NCBI RefSeq assembly: GCF_021441885.1
Contig: NZ_CP090439.1
Coordinates: 868,001-932,000, forward strand
Direction: 5' to 3'
Length of the DNA stretch: 64,000 nt
Source: Vibrio maritimus
Lineage (GTDB): Bacteria > Pseudomonadota > Gammaproteobacteria > Enterobacterales > Vibrionaceae
The notes under the pieces are model-generated. The model did not search any database. It was not told where the DNA came from and saw only the letters and a list, made by a program, of their open reading frames with translations. Every line of letters begins with the position of its first letter. The stretch's first letter is position 1. The translations under genes and the position numbers were made by a program. Of the stretch, positions 41,313-51,800 are shown one piece after another.

Positions 41313-44300
41313 TGAGTCTTACCGAGTATTCAATTAAAAACCGCGTCATAAGCTGGCTGTTTCTAGTTATCTTAGCAATCGGTGGTATTCAATCGTTTAA
41401 CGACTTAGGGCGTCTAGAAGACCCTGCGTTTACCATCAAAGATGCCATGGTTATCTCTACCTATTCGGGTGCAACGTCAACCGAGGTTGAGGAAGAACTG
41501 ACGTATCCGCTAGAAAAAGAGATCCGTAAGCTTCCTTATATCGACAACATCAAATCCACATCCTCTGCCGGTCTTTCTCAGATTATGGTGAGTATGGAGA
41601 TGGATTATGGCCCAGACGAGCTTCCGCAAATCTGGGATGAGATGCGTCGTAAGATCAATGACCTGCGTCCAAATCTGCCTGCCGGTGTTAACTCAATTCA
41701 AATCATCGATGATTTTGGTGATGTGTTTGGTGTGATGATCATGGTGACGGGTGATGGCTATGACTATGTCGAGCTAAAGCGCTACGCGGATTACCTTAGC
41801 CGAGAGTTAGAGTTGGTCGATGGCGTAGGTAAAGTCGATATTTCTGGCAATCAACAAGAGATGCTATTTGTCGAGCTATCATTGGAGCGTCTCTCAGCTC
41901 TCAACCTAGACATGAACACCGTGATGGGACTGCTGAATCAACAAAACAGCGTCCAATCTGCCGGTGAAATCATGATCAACGGCGAAAGCTTGGCAATTCG
42001 TCCTAATGGCAGCTTGGACTCTGTTGAGTCATTGGAAAACCTAATTATTCATGGTCGCGACACAGGTAACTTGATTCGTCTGAAAGATGTGGCTGATATC
42101 TCTAAGGGTATTCAAGAGAAGCCATCCAATGTGATCACCTTTAATGGTAAGCCTGCGATTAACCTAGCGATTTCGTTCGGCTCTGGCGTGAACGTGGTTG
42201 AGGTAGGTAAAGCGCTTGATGCTGAGCTACAAGCTTTAGAAAGCATCAAACCAGCGGGTATTCATCTTGATTATTTCTATAACCAGTCCGCGGAAGTTGA
42301 TAAGTCAGTTCAAGACTTTGTTGTGAGCTTAGCTCAGGCGGTGGGCATCGTTATCGTGGTGCTGCTGTTTACCATGGGTATGCGCAGCGGCATTATTATT
42401 GGTGCAGTATTGCTACTCACCGTGTTTGGTACCTTCATCATGATGAGTATCAACAATATTGAGCTTCATCGTATTTCCTTAGGCGCGCTAATCATTGCTC
42501 TGGGCATGCTGGTGGATAACGCCATTGTCATTGTTGAAGGTATTTTGGTTGGATTAAAACAAGGTCAAACCAAGAAGCAGGCAGCGATGAGTATTGCTAA
42601 GCAGACTCAGTGGCCATTGCTCGGCGCAACAGTGATCGCGATTACTGCGTTTGCACCTATCGGTCTTTCGCAAGATGCGACGGGTGAGTTTATGGGTTCT
42701 CTATTTTGGGTGCTTTGTTACTCGCTGTTCCTAAGTTGGATTACGGCGCTGACACTGACTCCATTCTTAGCAGACTTGCTGCTCAAAGAGTCGGACAAGA
42801 ATGAACAAGCAGACAATGCTGACCCATATAAAGGCGTGTTGTTTACGGTGTTCCGCTGGTCGCTGGAGTTGGCTCTTAAGCTTCGCTGGTTGACGGTCGC
42901 GGGTATGATTGCGTTGTTGGTTTCGGCTGTGATGGCATTTGGTTTGGTGAAGCAGTCGTTCTTCCCACCATCGAATACGCCAATGTTCTTCGTGGATATG
43001 TGGATGCCTGAAGGCACGGATATCCGTCAGACCCTGAAACAAACAGAGAAAGTAGAAGAGTATATTCAGTCGCAAGACAATGTAGAGTTCGTATCGACCT
43101 CGGTAGGTCAGGGTTTGCAACGATTCATGCTGACTTACCAGCCAGAGAAGAGCTATGAGGGCTACGCGCAACTGCAGGTTCGTACTACGAGCCGAGACAA
43201 CATGTTTGAGCTGCTACACAAGCTGGATTCTGAACTTGCACATGAATTTGCTGCGCCAACATTCCAGTTGAGGCTAATGGAGTTTGGCCCGTCACCGGCA
43301 TCTAAGATAGAAGCGCGTATTGTGGGACCTGATCCGCAAGTACTGCGTGATATCGCGGTGCAAGTAGAAGACATTTTGCTCGCAGATCCTGGTTCACGAA
43401 ATGTTCGTCACGACTGGCGCGAGCGCACGAAGCAGTTGGTTCCTCAGTTCAATGAGTCGAAGGCACGTCGCTTAGGTATCTCTAAAGAAGATCTGTCGAG
43501 CACACTGCAGCTAGCCTTTGGCGGTAATACGATTGGTGTGTTCCGCGATGGGACACAAATGCTCCCTATCGTCACTCGTCTAACGGAAGCTGAGCGTGTC
43601 GATTACGCATCACTGCAGAACATCTCTATCTGGAGCCCGATGCTGCAGACGTATGTGCCGGTAGAGCAGGTGATTGATGATGTGACGCTTGAGTGGCAAG
43701 AGCCAATCATTCAGCGTCGTGACAGAAAACGCACGTTAACCGTGTTGGCTGACCATGATGTACTTGGAGATGAGACGGCAGCGAGTTTGTTCGCTCGTGT
43801 TAAGCCACAGGTAGAATCATTGCCTTTGCCTACTGGCTACACGATCGAATGGGGCGGCGAGTATGAATCGTCTAAAGATGCACAGGAAGCGATGTTTAAA
43901 TCGTTGCCTATGGGCTACTTACTGATGTTTATCATTACGATGTTGCTGTTCAACTCGTTCAAAAAGCCGCTGGTGATTTGGTTGACTGTGCCACTGTCTA
44001 TTATTGGCGTTGCATTTGGTCTTTTATTATCGAACATGCCATTTAGTTTCACGGCGTTGCTCGGACTACTGAGCTTGAGCGGTATGATCTTGAAAAACGG
44101 GATTGTCCTGATGGATCAGATAAACCTTGAGCTAGAAAGTGGTAAAGATCCGTATCTAGCTATCGTTGATAGTGCGGTGAGCCGTGTGCGCCCAGTGAGT
44201 ATGGCAGCACTGACCACTATCTTAGGTATGATTCCGTTAGTGTTTGATGCGTTCTTCGGATCAATGGCGATCACGATAATGGCTGGCCTTGGCTTTGCAA

Positions 44301-44368
44301 CAGTACTAACACTCATAGTAGTCCCTGTATTGTTTGCTATTTTCTTTAAGGTAAAACCTGCGAAATAA
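41312..44368 (+). CDS. RND multidrug efflux permease (VexK/TriC-like)
   Basis: This 1,018-residue inner-membrane proton antiporter is of full RND length with 12 helices and two large periplasmic loops. The helix-4 proton relay reads GMLVDNAIVIVEG, an Asp-Asn pair where AcrB has Asp-Asp. It starts MSLTEYSIKNRVISWLFLVI. With the two adaptors it forms a TriABC/VexIJK-like system that exports drugs, detergents or dyes through an external TolC. Repression by the divergent TetR is likely. A strong terminator follows. Confidence 0.92.
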   Translation: MSLTEYSIKNRVISWLFLVILAIGGIQSFNDLGRLEDPAFTIKDAMVISTYSGATSTEVEEELTYPLEKEIRKLPYIDNIKSTSSAGLSQIMVSMEMDYGPDELPQIWDEMRRKINDLRPNLPAGVNSIQIIDDFGDVFGVMIMVTGDGYDYVELKRYADYLSRELELVDGVGKVDISGNQQEMLFVELSLERLSALNLDMNTVMGLLNQQNSVQSAGEIMINGESLAIRPNGSLDSVESLENLIIHGRDTGNLIRLKDVADISKGIQEKPSNVITFNGKPAINLAISFGSGVNVVEVGKALDAELQALESIKPAGIHLDYFYNQSAEVDKSVQDFVVSLAQAVGIVIVVLLFTMGMRSGIIIGAVLLLTVFGTFIMMSINNIELHRISLGALIIALGMLVDNAIVIVEGILVGLKQGQTKKQAAMSIAKQTQWPLLGATVIAITAFAPIGLSQDATGEFMGSLFWVLCYSLFLSWITALTLTPFLADLLLKESDKNEQADNADPYKGVLFTVFRWSLELALKLRWLTVAGMIALLVSAVMAFGLVKQSFFPPSNTPMFFVDMWMPEGTDIRQTLKQTEKVEEYIQSQDNVEFVSTSVGQGLQRFMLTYQPEKSYEGYAQLQVRTTSRDNMFELLHKLDSELAHEFAAPTFQLRLMEFGPSPASKIEARIVGPDPQVLRDIAVQVEDILLADPGSRNVRHDWRERTKQLVPQFNESKARRLGISKEDLSSTLQLAFGGNTIGVFRDGTQMLPIVTRLTEAERVDYASLQNISIWSPMLQTYVPVEQVIDDVTLEWQEPIIQRRDRKRTLTVLADHDVLGDETAASLFARVKPQVESLPLPTGYTIEWGGEYESSKDAQEAMFKSLPMGYLLMFIITMLLFNSFKKPLVIWLTVPLSIIGVAFGLLLSNMPFSFTALLGLLSLSGMILKNGIVLMDQINLELESGKDPYLAIVDSAVSRVRPVSMAALTTILGMIPLVFDAFFGSMAITIMAGLGFATVLTLIVVPVLFAIFFKVKPAK

Positions 44369-44391
44369 CTGAAATTACAGTGGATATGACG

Positions 44392-44420
44392 AAAAGCCTG
44401 CACTTATTGCAGGCTTTTTT
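44392..44420 (+). terminator. Strong terminator after the RND operon
   Basis: AAAAGCCTGCA (44392-44402) pairs perfectly with TGCAGGCTTTT (44408-44418) around CTTAT, then TT, 24 bases after the pump stop. Confidence 0.9.
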
Positions 44421-44678
44421 ACGTTACTAGGATGTGAATTTTGAACCCGCTTCTCGCATTTTGACGCCATTTTTGTGATTTTTGCGGACGAGTTCGGTAT
44501 TCATCGTCTTTATCGAGTTATTTGTAAGTTAATTTCGAAATCTTGATCAAATTTTCGCAAAATAATGACGTTATTTTGGAATACCAACCACATTTTTTGG
44601 CATGATCGTTTTGTAATTCGACCCACTTTCAACACAATATGGTCACGAAACGATCAGATGCAAATGGAGACACCTCAC
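44421..44678. other. Intergenic region with one near-palindrome
   Basis: No ORF is supported here. TTGATCAA at 44543-44550 sits in a longer imperfect dyad (about 44533-44561, TTTCGAAATC.../...AATTTTCGCAAA), a possible operator for the following small gene. Confidence 0.4.
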
Positions 44679-44912
44679 ATGCCGACTAACTACTGCGCAG
44701 CGTGCAAGAAAGATACCGCCCATAAAGCAGTCATGCGCCGCAGTCATAACGACAGTTCATCCGCGCTTCAAAGCTTCCAAATGCTTATGTCTCAACTGGT
44801 TAACGGTAGTGGTTACTACAAGTTAGAACGCCAACTGTATTGCCGAGTTTGCAATACTCAGAACCAAGAGTCCGTAAAACCAGTTATCACTGGTCAAACG
44901 AATCTGGCATAG
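44679..44912 (+). CDS. Small double-CxxC zinc-ribbon-like protein
   Basis: This 77-residue protein has two CxxC pairs, NYCAACKKD at the N-terminus and LYCRVCNTQN near the C-terminus, so it probably forms a zinc ribbon. Between them is a Ser/Gln/Leu-rich helix. GGAG nine bases upstream fits the ATG at 44679; longer in-frame starts are unsupported. The function is unknown. Confidence 0.65.
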   Translation: MPTNYCAACKKDTAHKAVMRRSHNDSSSALQSFQMLMSQLVNGSGYYKLERQLYCRVCNTQNQESVKPVITGQTNLA

Positions 44913-44949
44913 ATTCACACTGTAAACTGTTGTCGATTAGTGGGATTTG

Positions 44950-44963
44950 TCACAACTTTGTGA
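44950..44963. promoter_or_regulatory. Inverted repeat upstream of the Lrp/AsnC gene
   Basis: TCACAA-CT-TTGTGA is a perfect inverted repeat about 70 bases before the gene start, possibly an autoregulatory or CRP-like site. Confidence 0.45.
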
Positions 44964-45034
44964 TCTCACATCTATTTACAGGCATAACCTTTGATTTACA
45001 ATCGTGAAATCTCCAATTCACTTGAGTTAAATCA

Positions 45035-45520
45035 ATGGCTTCGCTTGCTTTAGATAAAATCGATTTGGAAATCCTTCGAATACTCAGCCGTAAAGGTCGT
45101 ATGCCTATTGTCGAGTTGGCCAAGCTCGTCAACCTTACGACGTCTCCATGTTCTGATCGCGTTAAACGGCTTGAGAAAGAGGGGTTCATTCTTGGTTACC
45201 ATGCTGAGCTCAACCCAGAAAAGTTGAACTTGGATGTTCAGGTCTTTATTCATATCCGTCTGGATCAGACGAGTTTCTCCATTTTTGAAAAGTTTGCTAA
45301 AGCTGTTGAGCTTATGCCGGAAATAGAAGAGTGTTATTCCTTATCGGGTGACTTCGATACTATGATCAAAGTCCGCACCAAAGATATGAAATCTTATCAA
45401 TCCTTTATGTCGACCAAGCTAGGCACGCTTCCAGGAGTTATTCAGACTCGCAGTGAAGTCGTCATAGAAGAACATAAAACCGGCTTTGGTGTTAACCCTG
45501 ACCTTCTTGACACACTTTGA
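45035..45520 (+). CDS. Lrp/AsnC-family transcriptional regulator
   Basis: This 161-residue protein has an N-terminal HTH (about residues 6-54: IDLEILRILSRKGRMPIVELAKLVNLTTSPCSDRVKRLEKEGFI) and the RAM ligand domain (EECYSLSGDFDTMIKVRTKDMKSYQSFM). It likely senses an amino acid. It is not obviously linked to the adhesin that follows, 302 bases on. No good ribosome binding site precedes the ATG. Confidence 0.88.
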   Translation: MASLALDKIDLEILRILSRKGRMPIVELAKLVNLTTSPCSDRVKRLEKEGFILGYHAELNPEKLNLDVQVFIHIRLDQTSFSIFEKFAKAVELMPEIEECYSLSGDFDTMIKVRTKDMKSYQSFMSTKLGTLPGVIQTRSEVVIEEHKTGFGVNPDLLDTL

Positions 45521-45822
45521 CGCAATTAGACAAACCATTACCTATCCTGCGTTGATATAAACGCTCCCGTCACAGACTCTTTCAGCCCATGTGTACCGCC
45601 AGAGAAGTACGTATTTCTTTTTTGAGAATTAGCGCAATCTCTGGTGGCTAAGTGTTTATATATCTGAGTTTTTTTGTTAAGAAATGATGTATATAAATTA
45701 GAAATGTGATTTAACAGTCCTACACTAAAATTAAACGAAAATTTCGATTAAACAATAAGTTGCTGTAGTGATTGGTTACGTATTGCTTGTGTCCAAAAGC
45801 GACGGTTGTTGAGGAGTTCGCC
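45521..45822. promoter_or_regulatory. Leader region of the giant adhesin
   Basis: This 302-base gap holds the adhesin promoter. CCGCCAGAGA (45596-45605) and TCTCTGGTGG (45638-45647) form a 10-bp stem (one G-U) around 32 bases, which could be an operator or an attenuating leader structure. GAGGAG lies at 45811-45816, six bases before the ATG. Nothing else is evident. Confidence 0.55.
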
Positions 45823-48800
45823 ATGAATGTTGCTGCATTATTGGGGCTGGTAGAAATATCGGGTACGTTAGTTCTTGATAAGAATGGGAAAATAGTTTTA
45901 TTGCCAGAAGGTATTGAAGCCCGTCCCGGAGATGTGGAGCTATCACCCGATAACTTAGTTCCAGATGTAGAGCTTAGAGAAGCTTTGTTTGCACAAAACT
46001 TCGGCGAACAAAGCTTCGGTGAACAAAGTGGCGACGATTCAAGCTTGTCCCTGGCGTTCGGTGATGACCAGGACGCGGCTGACATCATTGCTCAGATTGA
46101 GGCAGGTGAAGACCCGACTCAAAATGAAGACCAGGCTACCGCTGCTGGTGGTGAGTTGAGCTCAAGTATTACCGATGCAGCGACGGTAGAAGCAACGCAG
46201 GTACAAATTTTAGCGGAAACGCTTTTTGAAACTATCGGTCTCGATAGACAGGCGCTCTCTCCAACTCAGACAAACACGCTCGTTGATATCTTCATTAACT
46301 CTGCGCCAGTTACGGTCTTTGATGCTCGCACTTTTGATGAGGAGTCGACCGACGGTGAACTGGGGCTAACCTTTCCCAGTGATGCTGACGGTAACTCGGT
46401 TATTGTCACCATTACAGAACTCCCAGTCCTAGGACAAATTACTCTTGCAGACGGTACGCCCGTTATCCTTGGTCAAACCCTTACACAACAAGAGTTTGAA
46501 AGCCTGCAGTTCGATGCCCCTGAAGAATACACTCTCGGCGATGATGCGGGTCAGTTCACCTATTCTGCGGATGATGGGCAAGGGCAGGAAAACTCGGTTC
46601 AAGAAGGTGGTGTTCTCCTTACCATCAACCCTGTTAATGATATTCCGGTTATCGACGATGTAGGCGATGGAACCCTAGTCGAGGCGGGGAATCTAGATGA
46701 TGGTCAAGTCGTAGAGGGCGTAAATACTGCGACAGGCACAATTGTCGCTCAAGACAATGATACGGACTCAGTTCTTACTTACGGCGTTCAGGCCGATACC
46801 AATGAATACGGACAATTGAGCGTCGACCCACAGACAGGTGAATGGGTCTTCACTCTTGATAACCGCTCTTCAGCAACGCAAAGCCTGAAAGAGGGAGAGT
46901 CAGTTGAAACGTCGTTCGAGATAACCGTTACCGATGATAAAGGTGCGGTGGTAACAGAGACGTTAACGCTGACGATAAATGGTACTAACGATCTACCTAC
47001 GTTTGACGCTGGTGGTGATGCGGCCGGAACCGTTACAGAGCAAGGTGACGGTATTGGCAGTGACAACATCGCTTTAGGTACTTTGTCTGTTACCGATGTC
47101 GACGATGACGCTAGTCTGACCTTCCAAGTAGAGTCTGCGCAAACTGAGTACGGCTTTTTCTCTATCGATGAGAACGGCAAGTGGCAGTTTGACTTAGACA
47201 ACGATGCTTCTGTGACTCAAGCGCTTGCCGATGGTGAATCCAAGACCATTAACTACACGGTATCAGTGACGGACGAGTTTGGAGCCAAAAGCGAAGAGGT
47301 TGTGTCGATTACGATAATTGGTACTAACGACACGCCTGAGATTAAAGACCCGCGCGGTACTACAGGTGCTGTGAGTGAGGCAGGTAATCGAGATGACGGC
47401 ACGGTGGTTCCTGGTAAAGATACCGACACGGGAATCATTAGGGCTTCAGATAGCGACGGAACGTTAAGCTTTACGACATCAGACACCAGCCCTTATGGAA
47501 CGTTTGCCGTTGAGGAGTCTACTGGTGTTTGGCGCTTTACGTTGGACAATACTTCGACGGAATCTCAAGCGCTTAAAGAGGGACAAACAGTCGAAGCTGT
47601 TTTTAACGTGAAAGTTGCAGATGAGACAGGTGCTTTCGTCATCCAGCCAATTATCGTTGAAATCTTTGGTACCAATGATCAACCAACGATCGCTTCATCT
47701 AGTGAGCTATCGGGCACCGTTGTGGAGTCGGGAAAAAATGTTGATGGTACTCCTTCAGCGTCAGGAACACTCGTCGGTGAGGACGTAGATGCGGATGCAA
47801 CGCTAACATTCTATGTTGAAGACGGTGCCAGTGACTATGGTCAATTTGTTCTAAAGCCAAATGGTGAGTGGACATTTGAGCTGGATAATAACTCAGCCAC
47901 AACGCAAGCTCTCAACGCCGGTGACACAGTAGATATAACTTATCAGGTTATTGTTCGGGATGAGTTTGGTGCTGAAAACACCGAAACACTCACCATTACC
48001 ATTGTGGGTACTAACGATGCTCCATCTATTGTGGGTACATCTTTTGGTCAGTTAACAGAAGACAATATTGATGATATTGACGCCGATACAAATCAGTTAA
48101 CTGTGGAGGATACGCTTACCGTCAGTGATGTAGATGATGGTGAGTCTAAGTTTCAATCCGAGGTTGTTGTTGGTGATGGAAACTTTACCAATGGAGAACT
48201 GACGATTGACGAAGTGGGCAATTGGGTCTTCACGATTCCCAACGAGGATGCTCAAGTTCAAGCTTTAGGTGCTGGAGAAACCGTCAAGCAAACCTTTACG
48301 GTCAAAACAGTAGATGGCACCGAGCACACCATAACGGTGGATATCGTAGGGACGAACGATGTACCTGTTTTAATCGCGGGCTCTAATGATGAAGGTACCG
48401 TCACAGAAGACGATACGCTTACCATTCTGTCAGATAGCGGAAAGCTTACCATTGATGATGTTGATGGTGCTGATGAGGAAGTGTTCCAGACTGATCCCAC
48501 AACGTTTACCTCGGTCAGTACTGTGGCAGGTGGAGAAAACGGTGCGGTAGGCACACTCACGTTACTAGAAGATGGCTCTTGGACCTATGACATCGCGAAT
48601 TCGGCAGTAGAGTATTTGTCGACTGGAGATACGGCGACTGAAACCTTCACCGTACTATCTGCAGATGGCACATCGTTTGACATTGTAATTACGATAAACG
48701 GCACCAACGACGCTCCTGTTATTGCCGATAGCAGTGAATTAGCTGGCACGGTTGTTGAAGCTGGACATTTAGATGCTGGAGCTGTCGTAGATGGTACTTC

Positions 48801-51800
48801 AGCGATTAGTGGACAGCTAGTGACGAGTGATGTCGATCTTGCTGACGGTGAAGTGTTGGACTTCAGTGTAGCGAATGATTCGAACCCTTACGGCTCTGTT
48901 TCCATTGATCAAAATGGACTCTGGACGTTCGAGCTTGCTAATGACGCTGATGCGACGCAAAAGCTAGAAGAAGGCGAAACTGCGACGGTTACGTTTGATG
49001 TTGTAGTCACTGATGATAAGCACTTATCTTCAACGAAAGAAGTGACCATTACTATCCAAGGAACCAATGACAAACCTTACTTAACTGAGGGAAGTACGGT
49101 TGTTGATTCTGTCAGGGAAATAGGACATAGCGAGTCTGGGGATCAGTTAGCCGAAGGTCAAATAAATGCCGCGGATTACGATTTAGCGGATAATGCAGCG
49201 CTGAGCTTTGCGTTTGACTCTGGCAATACTACGACCAGCGTTGAAAACGCGTACGGGACGTTCAACATTAACGCTGACGGCAGCTGGACCTTCACACTCG
49301 ATAACACCAAGCCGGCCACGCAAGCGCTGGAAGCGGGTGAATCCGTCACCGTCGACATCAATGCCTACATCATCGATGACCGCGACGCGTACATCAGTCA
49401 AAACCTGACTGTGACCATCAACGGCACCAACGATGCGCCTGTGATTGCCGACACCAGTGAGATCGTGGGCACGGTCACTGAAGCAGGTCATGAGGACGCA
49501 GGCGATACCGTTGCAGGTACGCCAATTATCGATGGTCAGATTTTCGCGAGCGATGTCGACCTCGCCGAGGGGGACGTGCTCGATTACAGCATTGAAAACG
49601 ATGCGAACCCTTATGGCAGCGTATCTATTGACCAAAACGGTCTGTGGACATTTGAGCTGGATAACGGCGCTGCGGCAACACAAGCATTGGAAGAGGGCGA
49701 GAGCGCGACAGTTACCTTCGATGTGGTTGTGACCGACGATCAAAACGTCACCGCGACGCAAACCGTGACCATCACGGTGGAAGGCACCAACGATAAACCG
49801 TACCTGACAACAGGCGGCATCTTCGCTGACTCGGTGACAGAGTCGGGCTTCAATGAAGCCGGAGACCAATTAGCCGAAGGTCAAATAAATGCCGCGGATT
49901 ACGATTTAGCGGATAATGCAGCGCTGAGCTTTGCGTTTGACTCTGGCAATACTACGACCAGCGTTGAAAACGCGTACGGGACGTTCAACATTAACTCTGA
50001 CGGCAGCTGGACCTTCACACTCGATAACACCAAACCGGCCACGCAAGCGCTGGAAGCGGGTGAATCCGTCACCGTCGACATCAATGCCTACATCATCGAT
50101 GACCGCGACGCGTACATCAGTCAAAACCTGACTGTGACCATCAACGGCACCAACGATGCGCCTGTGATTGCCGACACCAGTGAGATCGTGGGCACGGTCA
50201 CTGAAGCAGGTCATGAGGACGCAGGCGATACCGTTGCAGGTACGCCAATTATCGATGGTCAGATTTTCGCGAGCGATGTCGACCTCGCCGAGGGGGACAT
50301 GCTCGATTACAGCATTGAAAACGATGCGAACCCATACGGCACGGTATCCATTGACCAAAATGGTCTTTGGACATTTGAGCTGGATAACGGCGCTGTAGCG
50401 ACGCAAGCCCTAGAAGAGGGTGAGAGCGCGACGGTGACCTTCGATGTGGTGGTGACCGACGATCAAAACGTCACCGCGACACAAACCGTGACCATCACGT
50501 TGGAAGGCACCAACGATAAACCGTATCTGACCACCGGCGGTATCTTCGCTGACTCGGTCACTGAGTCTGGCTTCAATGAAGCGGGCGACCAGTTAGCCGA
50601 AGGTCAAATAAATGCCGCGGATTACGATTTAGCGGATAACGCAGCGCTGAGCTTCGCGTTTGATTCCGGCAACACCACGACCAGCGTTGAGAATGACTAC
50701 GGTACGTTCAACATCAACGCCGATGGCAGTTGGAGCTTCACGCTTGATAACACCAAACCAGCGACGCAAGCGCTGGAAGCTGGCGAGTCAGTCACCGTCG
50801 ACATCAATGCCTACATCATCGATGACCGCGATGCGTACATCAGTCAAAACCTGACAGTGACCATCAACGGCACCAACGATGCGCCAGTGATTGCCGACAC
50901 CAGTGAGATAGTGGGCACGGTCACTGAAGCAGGTCATGAAGACGCAGGCGATACCGTTGCAGGTACGCCTACTATCGATGGTCAAATCTTCGCGAGCGAT
51001 GTCGACCTCGCCGACGGTGACGTCCTCGATTACAGCGTTGTGAACGACTCGAACCCATACGGCAGTGTATCCATCGATCAAAATGGTCTGTGGACGTTTG
51101 AGCTAGATAACGGCGCAGCGGCGACGCAAGCACTGGAAGAGGGTGAGAGCGCGACGGTCACCTTCGATGTGGTGGTGACCGACGATCAAAACGTCACCGC
51201 GACACAAACCGTGACTATCACAGTGGAAGGGACCAATGATAAACCGTATCTCACCACGGGCGGTATCTTCGCTGACTCAGTGACCGAGGCTGGTTTCAAT
51301 GAAACCGGAGACCAATTAGCCGAAGGCCAAATCAATGCCGCGGATTACGATTTAGCGGATAACGCAGCGCTGAGCTTCGCGTTTGATTCCGGCAACGCCA
51401 TGACCAGTGTCGAGAACGACTACGGTACGTTCAACATCAACGCCGATGGCAGCTGGACCTTCACATTAGATAACACCAAACCCGCCACGCAAGCGTTGGA
51501 AGCGGGCGAGTCTGTCACCGTTGACATCAACGCCTACATCATCGATGACCGCGACGCGTACATCAGTCAAAACCTGACGGTCACCATCAACGGCACCAAT
51601 GATGCCCCTGTGATTGCGAATACCAGTGAAATTACCGGTACTGTGGTTGAAGCGGGGCATGAGGACGCAGGCGATACCGTTGCCGGTACGTCTACTATCG
51701 ATGGTCAAATCTTCGCTAGCGATGTCGACCTCGCCGAGGGGGACGTGCTCGATTACAGCATTGAAAATGATTCGAACCCATACGGCACGGTATCTATTGA

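Noticed and set aside
49183..49869. Long reverse-strand open frames (up to 228 codons) repeated through the adhesin region
   Set aside because: They recur at the 723-bp period as the antisense image of the repeated adhesin codons, lack ribosome binding sites and have no sensible protein features.
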